5,975 nt of DNA. It comes from an uncultured Holophagales bacterium. GTDB lineage: Bacteria > Acidobacteriota > Thermoanaerobaculia > UBA5066. Position 1 is the first letter of the stretch. Each line of letters opens with the position of its first letter. This document shows positions 1 to 4,728 of the stretch, in pieces. Position numbers and translations under genes: made by a program. Below the pieces are notes generated by a model. The model was not told where the DNA came from, searched no databases, and saw nothing but the letters and a program-made list of their open reading frames with translations. The DNA is taken from positions 1 to 5,975 of the forward strand of contig CALBDV010000599.1 of assembly GCA_937927565.1 (NCBI GenBank). Direction: 5' to 3'.

Positions 1-584
1 GCGTAGCAGATCGTGTCGGCGACCCTCAGGTCGGGGACCCGGCTCCGCATCGACTCGACGTGCGCGGCGAAGCCGTCCGCGTTGAGGGTCGTCTGAAACA
101 CGACCTTGACCCTCGGGTGCGCCTCCCACGGGAATGCCCTCACCTCCTCGAGCTCGTAGAAGACGCCATATCTCTCAGGGTCGAGGTCCTTCGTATAGCC
201 GATGACCTCGCGGTGCCCCTTCTGGCCCAGAACGGCGATGAAGCAGCCGTCGTCGAGCGAGCGGGCGATCTCCTTGTGGATGTCCGTGACGAACTTGCAG
301 GTCGTGTCGATCGCCATGAGGCCGAGGGCCGCCGCCTCCTCGCGGACCGAGGGAGCCACGCCGTGGGCCGAGAAGACGATCCGCCCCGCGTGCCCGTGGG
401 CCTCCTCGAGCCGGTGCACCGTCGGGAAGCCGAGGGTGGCCATCTCGCGCTCGACGCTCTCGTTGTGGACGACCTGACCGAGGATCGCTCCGGACTGCCC
501 CTTTGCAGCGGCGATCCTGACGAGCTTGTCCGCCACGCGGACCCCGGCGCAGAACCCGTACTTTTCGGCGAGGACGACCTCCAC
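1..584 (-). CDS. ispH: 4-hydroxy-3-methylbut-2-enyl diphosphate reductase (IspH/LytB), C-terminus cut by window edge
   Basis: IspH reductively dehydroxylates HMBPP to IPP and DMAPP, the last step of the MEP isoprenoid pathway, using a [4Fe-4S] cluster in the cytosol. I translated this strand by hand. The protein starts MEVVLAEKYGFCAGVRVA, matching the family N-terminus. All three cluster cysteines are visible: C12 (GFCAGV), C96 (DTTCKFV) and C193 (ADTICY). Substrate-pocket residues also stand in place: H40 (VVHNESVE), H74 (FSAHGV), H124 and the proton-donor Glu E126 (GHREVIGY), and T166/T167 (FQTTLNADGF). Only 194 residues are inside the window; family members are usually near 280-320, so the C-terminal third lies outside. 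The GTG start at 584-582 is chosen because it gives the family N-terminus and has a strong Shine-Dalgarno sequence 5 nt upstream. The gene begins 2 nt after the parC stop, so cotranscription and coupled translation are likely. The identity is very secure. Confidence 0.97.
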   Translation of the reverse strand, partial: MEVVLAEKYGFCAGVRVADKLVRIAAAKGQSGAILGQVVHNESVEREMATLGFPTVHRLEEAHGHAGRIVFSAHGVAPSVREEAAALGLMAIDTTCKFVTDIHKEIARSLDDGCFIAVLGQKGHREVIGYTKDLDPERYGVFYELEEVRAFPWEAHPRVKVVFQTTLNADGFAAHVESMRSRVPDLRVADTICY

Positions 585-586
585 GG

Positions 587-2920
587 CTACCTCCCTCCGC
601 CGTTGGACCGCTCGGGGAGCTCGAGCAGGACGATCTCGGGGGGGACCACCTTCACGAAACGGTCGCGCTTGATCAGCTCGAAGCCCTTGCCGCCCCTTCC
701 GACGACGTCGTGACGGCGCGTGACGGTGTGGGTGGTCCCCTTCGAGTTCTCGAGGGTCAGCGCGGCACGCTTCTCGTCTTTCCCGAAAAGCGTGGCTCCG
801 ATGACCCGATCGTCCTCGCTGAGCCGGATCCCGATGACCCCCTTCCCCGGTCCGGCGAGGACGGGGACCTCGTCCGAGTCGAACAGGATCGCCCGCCCCC
901 TCTCGGAGGCCAGGGCGACGATCGCCCCTTCCTCGCAGATCTCCACCGACACGACCTCGTCGCCGTCCGCGGCGCGGGCGAACCGGCGCCCGGATCGGGT
1001 CGTCGCCTCGCGGAGCGGGTCGGCCGAGAAGCGGAGGACCATACCCTGGCGAGTCGCGGCCAGGAGGACGACGTCCCGGACCGGCGTCACCCTCGGGTCG
1101 AGGGAGAGGGCCGCGACGACCCGCTCGCCGTCGCCGAACTTGAAGAGCTTCTGGACCGGCTCCCCGTAGCCGGTCGAAGGGGGAACGTCGTTCATCCGGA
1201 GGACGTAGGCCGAGCCCCGGTTGCTGAAGAGCACGACCAGCTCGCGCGTGCCGCCCTGCAGGACGGCGAGGATGTCGTCCCCTTCGCGCATGCGCGTCTG
1301 CTTCGGGTCCTTCAGCTGCCCGAGGCGTTTCAGCCACCCGTCGACGGTGACGACCGCGAAGGCGTCCTCGTCGGGAATGAACGCCTCGGCGTCGTACTCC
1401 GGCTCCTCGACGGCGACGGAAACGCGCGTCTTCCTCTTCTCGCCCGAGAGGACGCCGCGCAGCTCGACGAGCTCGCGCTGGACGACCCCCCAGAGCTTCG
1501 CGGGCGACTTGAGGATCGCCTCGATCCGAGCCGCCTCGGCCCGCTTCTCGGCCAGCTCCTTTCGGATCGACTCGATCTCCAGCCGCGCGAGCTTGTAGAG
1601 CTTCGTCTCGAGGACGGCGTCGGCCTGCTCGTCGTCGAGGCCGAAGCGCTTCATCAGCTTGCCGGCGGCGTCGGCCTTCCCGTCGCTCTTCCGGATGATC
1701 CGGATCGCCTCGTCGAGCTCGTCGAAGATCTTCTCGAACCCCTCGAGGAGGTGGATGCGGCGAAGCAGCTCCTCGAGCTCGTAGTCGAAGCGCCGCTTCA
1801 CCGTCGCGAAACGGAAGTCGAGGAAGTGCCTGAGGATCGCCGAGAGCGAGAGGCGGGCCGGCTCGGCGACCTCCGGGTTGGCCGTCGGGACCAGGACCGT
1901 CAGGTTCACAGGCACCGTCGTCTGGAGCGGCGTGTGCCTGTAGAGGTACGACATCACGAGTGCCGGGTCCGCGTCGCGCTTGAGCTCGAGGACGACCCGG
2001 ACGTCGTCGGTCGACTCGTCCCGCACGTCGACCAGGGCCGGGAGCTTGCGGGCGATGATCACCTCGGCGATCTTCTCGACGAGCGAGGCCTTCGCGACGC
2101 CGTACGGGACCGACGTCACGACGATCGCCTGCATGCCGCGGCTGCGTTCCTCGAGCTCGTACTCGGCCCTCAGCTTCAGCGTCCCCTGCCCCGACTCGTA
2201 GATCTCCCGCAGCTCCTTCTTCGTCGAGAGGAGCTGGCCACCCGTCGGGAAGTCCGGCCCCTTCACGAACCTCAGCGGGTCGGCCTCGGGGTCGTCGATG
2301 GCGGCGATCGCGGCGTCGAGGATCTCGACCGGGTTGTGCGGCGGGATCGACGTCGCCATGCCGACGGCGATACCGGTCGCCCCGTTCACGAGGAGGTTCG
2401 GGAAGCGGGCGGGAAGGACGATCGGCTCGAAGTGGACGCCGTCGTAGTTCGGCTTCCAGTCGACGGTCCGCTTCCTGATCTCGGAGAGAAGCTCTACCGC
2501 CAGGGGCCTGAGGCGGGCCTCGGTGTAGCGGTACGCCGCGGCGGAATCGCCGTCGAGCGAGCCGAAGTTCCCGTGCCCCTCGACGAGCGGCGCCCTGAGT
2601 GTGAAGGGCTGCGCCATCCGGACCATGGCGTCGTAGATCGCCACGTCGCCGTGCGGGTGGTACTTGCCGATGACGTCGCCGACCACCGTGGCCGACTTCT
2701 TGAACTTGGCGTCGGGCGTCAGGTGGAGGTTCTGGTACATCGCGAAGAGGATCCGGCGCTGGACCGGCTTCAGGCCGTCGCGGACGTCGGGAAGGGCTCG
2801 GGACGTGATGACCGAGAGGGCGTAGTTCAGGTAGCGCCGCCGCGCCTCCTCCGGGAGGGGGATCTCGGCGTCGAAGGCCAGCGCCGGCTGGTCGGCGCTT
2901 TCGGAGCGTTTCCTCGTCAT
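587..2920 (-). CDS. parC: DNA topoisomerase IV subunit A (ParC-like type IIA topoisomerase)
   Basis: This is the breakage-reunion subunit of a type IIA topoisomerase. Family knowledge says it works as A2B2 with ParE/GyrB, cutting both DNA strands and passing another duplex, mainly to decatenate chromosomes. Seen in order: the N-terminal segment LNYALSVITSRALPDVRDGLK (about 31-51, split here as family hallmark); the winged-helix with GKYHPHGD (85-92); catalytic Tyr Y132 in RYTEARL; the DNA-bending Ile I184 in GIAVGMATSIPPHN; a tower and coiled-coil gate (about 370-470) with FGLDDEQADAVLETKLYKL; then a C-terminal beta-pinwheel (about 512-777), roughly five blades. The canonical GyrA box in blade 1 is replaced by PKQTRMREGD (539-548), and 777 residues is nearer ParC than GyrA, so I favour topoisomerase IV. 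A GRGGKG motif occurs late, at 741-746. The position equivalent to GyrA Ser83 is Val (V93), while the Asp87 equivalent (D97) is kept. The ATG start has GAGGAG just upstream. No parE gene is visible here. GyrA of an organism with a single type IIA enzyme remains possible. Confidence 0.93.
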   Translation of the reverse strand: MTRKRSESADQPALAFDAEIPLPEEARRRYLNYALSVITSRALPDVRDGLKPVQRRILFAMYQNLHLTPDAKFKKSATVVGDVIGKYHPHGDVAIYDAMVRMAQPFTLRAPLVEGHGNFGSLDGDSAAAYRYTEARLRPLAVELLSEIRKRTVDWKPNYDGVHFEPIVLPARFPNLLVNGATGIAVGMATSIPPHNPVEILDAAIAAIDDPEADPLRFVKGPDFPTGGQLLSTKKELREIYESGQGTLKLRAEYELEERSRGMQAIVVTSVPYGVAKASLVEKIAEVIIARKLPALVDVRDESTDDVRVVLELKRDADPALVMSYLYRHTPLQTTVPVNLTVLVPTANPEVAEPARLSLSAILRHFLDFRFATVKRRFDYELEELLRRIHLLEGFEKIFDELDEAIRIIRKSDGKADAAGKLMKRFGLDDEQADAVLETKLYKLARLEIESIRKELAEKRAEAARIEAILKSPAKLWGVVQRELVELRGVLSGEKRKTRVSVAVEEPEYDAEAFIPDEDAFAVVTVDGWLKRLGQLKDPKQTRMREGDDILAVLQGGTRELVVLFSNRGSAYVLRMNDVPPSTGYGEPVQKLFKFGDGERVVAALSLDPRVTPVRDVVLLAATRQGMVLRFSADPLREATTRSGRRFARAADGDEVVSVEICEEGAIVALASERGRAILFDSDEVPVLAGPGKGVIGIRLSEDDRVIGATLFGKDEKRAALTLENSKGTTHTVTRRHDVVGRGGKGFELIKRDRFVKVVPPEIVLLELPERSNGGGR
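590..598 (-). promoter_or_regulatory. Ribosome binding site of ispH, inside the parC 3' end
   Basis: The minus strand reads GGAGGGAGG here, followed by the parC stop TAG (589-587), two bases and the GTG start. It supports the GTG start of ispH. The site overlaps the last parC codons, so ribosomes ending on parC would stop on top of the ispH initiation region. Confidence 0.75.
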
Positions 2921-2923
2921 GGG

Positions 2924-2929
2924 CTCCTC
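2924..2929 (-). promoter_or_regulatory. Ribosome binding site of parC
   Basis: The minus strand reads GAGGAG, then CCC and the ATG at 2920-2918. Pairing of the first GAGG leaves a 5-nt spacer, so it is usable though tight. It begins only a few bases after the T-tract of the upstream terminator. Confidence 0.7.
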
Positions 2930-2930
2930 A

Positions 2931-2962
2931 AGAAAAATCCCCCCGGCTCAGGAGCCGGGGGG
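2931..2962 (-). terminator. Rho-independent terminator after rpsA, abutting the parC start
   Basis: A perfect 10-bp stem (2939-2948 pairing with 2953-2962; six C/G pairs at the base) closes a 4-nt loop. Read on the minus strand, the stem is followed directly by ATTTTTCT (2938-2931). The T-tract lies only on the minus-strand exit side, so it acts on transcripts from rpsA. On the plus strand no run of T follows. It begins about 42 nt past the rpsA stop codon and ends about 10 nt before the parC start codon, so parC mRNA coming from rpsA must read through it. Confidence 0.85.
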
Positions 2963-2983
2963 ACGGATGTTACGGGGAACTGC

Positions 2984-2998
2984 GGCCCCGGCGGGGCC
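2984..2998 (-). repeat. GC-rich hairpin just after the rpsA stop codon
   Basis: GGCCCC (2984-2989) and GGGGCC (2993-2998) form a 6-bp inverted repeat with a 3-nt loop, or 5 bp with a 5-nt loop. It begins 6 nt after the rpsA stop codon on the minus strand. No T-tract follows it, so it is not a second intrinsic terminator. It may shield the rpsA 3' end from exonucleases or be a chance product of high G+C. Confidence 0.4.
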
Positions 2999-3004
2999 AC
3001 CGAC

Positions 3005-4498
3005 TCAGCGGGCCGACTTCGCTGCCTTGTTCGGCTGGGTGAGCGCCGCCATGAGGGAGGCGCCGAAGTTCGTCGGGCGGCCCGGCTCGCTCTTCTCGCG
3101 CTTGGCCGAGTCCTCGCGGTACTTGCGGATCTCGCCGCGCTCGGCCTCCTCTCCGGCACCCTTCGCCGAGAGGGAGATGCGCCGCCGCTGGGCGTCGAGG
3201 CCGATCACCTTGACTTCGACCTTCTGCCCGGGCACGAACAGCTTCGTGGCCGGCGTCCCGTGAGGGAGGCCCGTCTCGGAATTCGGGATGAGGCCGGTGA
3301 GGCCGATCTCGAGCCGCACGAAGACTCCGAACGCCGCGACGTTCTCGACCTGTCCCGCGACGACCGAGCCCTCGGGCATCTTCGTGGCGAGCCCTTCCCA
3401 GGGGTCGGAGGTGGAGACCTCGCGGAGGGAGAGGGAGAGACGGCGATGCTCTTCGTCGACCTCGCGCACCCACCCGGAAACCTCCTGGCCGGTCGCGACG
3501 GACGGGTCCTTGAGGTCCACTCCGGGAGGGAGCTGGGAGACGTGGACGAGACCGTCGATGCCCGGCTCGATCTCGATGAAGATGCCGAACTCGGCATGAC
3601 GCGCAACCGGCTTCGTGAACGCGGTGCCGGGCGGGATCCTCTGGGCGAGGCCTTCCCACGGATCCTTCTCGAGCTCCTTCATGGAGAGGGAGATCCGCTT
3701 CCCCTCGTTCTCGACCTTGGTGACCTTGACGGACACCTCCTGGCCGACCGTCAGGACGTCCTTGGCGTGCGCCACGCGGCGACGCGAGATCTCCGTGACG
3801 TGGACGAGACCGTCGACGCCACCGAGGTCGACGAACGCGCCGAAATCGGTGATCGAGCGGACCTTGCCCGTCAGGACCGCGCCGAGGACGATCTTGTCGC
3901 GGATCTCGCCGAGGCTCTTCTCCATGGCATCGCGGAGAAGGGCTGCGCGGCTGACGACGACGCGTCGCCCGTCCTCGGCGTACTCGATGACCCGGAAGTC
4001 GAACGACTGGTTGACGAACTCCAGGAGACCCGGCTCGTCGTGGCGCCCGACGTCGATCTGGGAAACGGGGCAGAACGCCCGCGGCCCGCCGGGTCCGCCG
4101 ATGGCGACCTCGAACCCGCCCTTGTTGCGGGAAAGGACCTTGCCGAGGACCGGGATCCCGGTCTCCCAGGCGGCACGCAGCTCCGCCTTCGCGCGGCGCG
4201 CGACGGCGAGCTTCCTCGAGAGCCGGATGTCGGGCCCGGCCTTGATGACCACGGCGTCGATCCGGTCGCCGACCTTCTCTCCATCCAGCTCGTGGAGGTC
4301 CATCAACGCCTCGGACTTGGCCCCGATCGAGACGAGGACCACGTCCGGCGTGATGCCGGCGATTATCCCGCTGACCGCTTCCCCTTCCTGGGGCCGCTTG
4401 CTGGCGGGGAAAGTCGCCTCGAGGGCGGCTTCGAATGCGTGACGATCCGCTGACTCGGAGGAGTCGACGGGGGGAACGGCAACGGCGTGTGTGGTCAC
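3005..4498 (-). CDS. rpsA: 30S ribosomal protein S1 (five S1 domains)
   Basis: S1 binds single-stranded mRNA on the 30S platform and helps initiation on structured or weak-SD messages. The 497-residue protein has five S1 (OB-fold) domains, at about 38-96, 114-185, 204-274, 289-359 and 376-446. Domain 1 carries DVVLVSIGAKSEA and domain 2 KGGFEVAIGG with VVVSRAALL, both like S1 of other bacteria. Domain 3 has the classic ITDFGAFVDLGGVDGLVHVT and the ISLSMKELEKDPWEGLA linker; domain 4 has FGIFIEIEPGIDGLVHVS; domain 5 has AAFGVFVRLEIGLTGLIP. An N-terminal FEAALEATF segment resembles the part that docks E. coli S1 to S2. The tail (447-497) is charged and ends with TNFGASLMAAL. E. coli S1 has 557 residues and six domains, so the sixth seems absent. 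The GTG start has AGGAG 8 nt upstream; the first internal in-frame ATG (residue 66) would destroy domain 1. A terminator follows the gene. A non-ribosomal S1-domain protein is a less likely alternative. Confidence 0.92.
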   Translation of the reverse strand: MTTHAVAVPPVDSSESADRHAFEAALEATFPASKRPQEGEAVSGIIAGITPDVVLVSIGAKSEALMDLHELDGEKVGDRIDAVVIKAGPDIRLSRKLAVARRAKAELRAAWETGIPVLGKVLSRNKGGFEVAIGGPGGPRAFCPVSQIDVGRHDEPGLLEFVNQSFDFRVIEYAEDGRRVVVSRAALLRDAMEKSLGEIRDKIVLGAVLTGKVRSITDFGAFVDLGGVDGLVHVTEISRRRVAHAKDVLTVGQEVSVKVTKVENEGKRISLSMKELEKDPWEGLAQRIPPGTAFTKPVARHAEFGIFIEIEPGIDGLVHVSQLPPGVDLKDPSVATGQEVSGWVREVDEEHRRLSLSLREVSTSDPWEGLATKMPEGSVVAGQVENVAAFGVFVRLEIGLTGLIPNSETGLPHGTPATKLFVPGQKVEVKVIGLDAQRRRISLSAKGAGEEAERGEIRKYREDSAKREKSEPGRPTNFGASLMAALTQPNKAAKSAR

Positions 4499-4506
4499 GG
4501 ACGGAA

Positions 4507-4511
4507 CTCCT
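4507..4511 (-). promoter_or_regulatory. Ribosome binding site that fixes the GTG start of rpsA
   Basis: The minus strand reads AGGAG with an 8-nt spacer to the GTG at 4498-4496. No ATG occurs in frame near this point, so this site decides the start. Confidence 0.7.
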
Positions 4512-4527
4512 GCCCGCGGGACTGGGA

Positions 4528-4546
4528 TCGCCGGGCGGTCCGGCGA
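4528..4546 (-). promoter_or_regulatory. Hairpin in the rpsA mRNA leader
   Basis: TCGCCGG (4528-4534) and CCGGCGA (4540-4546) form a perfect 7-bp inverted repeat with a 5-nt loop. It lies about 17 nt upstream of the rpsA Shine-Dalgarno sequence. Leaders of rpsA in gamma-proteobacteria fold into hairpins used for autoregulation by S1; a similar role here is inference. In G+C-rich DNA such a stem can also arise by chance. Confidence 0.35.
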
Positions 4547-4625
4547 AGCGCGGGAACGCGGATTGTACCCCTACCGGCCACCGGGCACCCGGAAAGCCTC
4601 GAAAGCCCTCCGGAAAAGCTCTGAT

Positions 4626-4660
4626 TTGAGAACCCATCGCGAAGTCTTTCTCGTATATTA
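4626..4660. promoter_or_regulatory. AT-rich divergent promoter region between rpsA and the E1 gene
   Basis: This is the only AT-rich island in the 226-bp divergent gap. On the plus strand TATATT (4654-4659) is a good -10 candidate for the E1 gene; the nearest -35-like hexamer, TTGAGA (4626-4631), is 22 bp away, too far for a standard sigma-70 spacer. On the minus strand TAATAT (4660-4655) could be the -10 of rpsA, giving a leader of about 150 nt, but its -35 match is weak. A GAGAA/TTCTC dyad flanks the centre. The place is well supported by gene orientation; the exact elements are not. Confidence 0.4.
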
Positions 4661-4668
4661 AAGAGTTC

Positions 4669-4728
4669 ATGGCTCGAAGAAATGCCGCCTCGTGCGTTTA
4701 CGCGGCTGGCCCCGGAGGACGTCCTTGA
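4669..4728 (+). other. Possible 19-codon leader ORF overlapping the E1 start
   Basis: ATG at 4669 opens a frame encoding MARRNAASCVYAAGPGGRP and ends at TGA 4726-4728, which overlaps the TTG start of the E1 gene as TTGA. The ATG is 9 nt after the TATATT candidate -10, so its mRNA would have little or no leader and no Shine-Dalgarno sequence for this ORF. The peptide is not rich in one amino acid, so classical attenuation is not suggested. It may be a coupled upstream ORF or a chance frame. Confidence 0.2.
4714..4718 (+). promoter_or_regulatory. Ribosome binding site that fixes the TTG start of the E1 gene
   Basis: GGAGG with a 6-nt spacer precedes the TTG at 4725. An in-frame GTG at 4692 lacks a comparable site and the first in-frame ATG (4818) would remove 31 residues, so TTG is the best start. 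Confidence 0.7.

Noticed and set aside
60..713. A 217-codon plus-strand frame opposite ispH and the parC 3' end
   Set aside because: The minus strand encodes IspH with all cluster cysteines and the ParC C-terminus. The plus frame shows no motif.
2984..2998. Second terminator after rpsA
   Set aside because: The hairpin has no T-tract on either side, so it was kept only as a hairpin.
710..4453. A 1247-codon open frame on the plus strand, antisense to parC and rpsA and crossing the gap between them
   Set aside because: It lies opposite two securely identified genes that share one reading register. Its product is low-complexity (Arg, Asp, Leu, Glu, Val) with no recognisable domain. Long antisense frames are common where codons end in G or C.
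4626..4659. Standard sigma-70 promoter TTGAGA plus TATATT
   Set aside because: The 22-bp spacer is too long for a normal promoter, so only the general promoter region is annotated.
2970..4670. A 566-codon minus-strand frame overlapping rpsA and its leader
   Set aside because: It is rich in Arg, Pro and Gly, has no family motif, and covers the same bases as the clear S1 gene in another frame.
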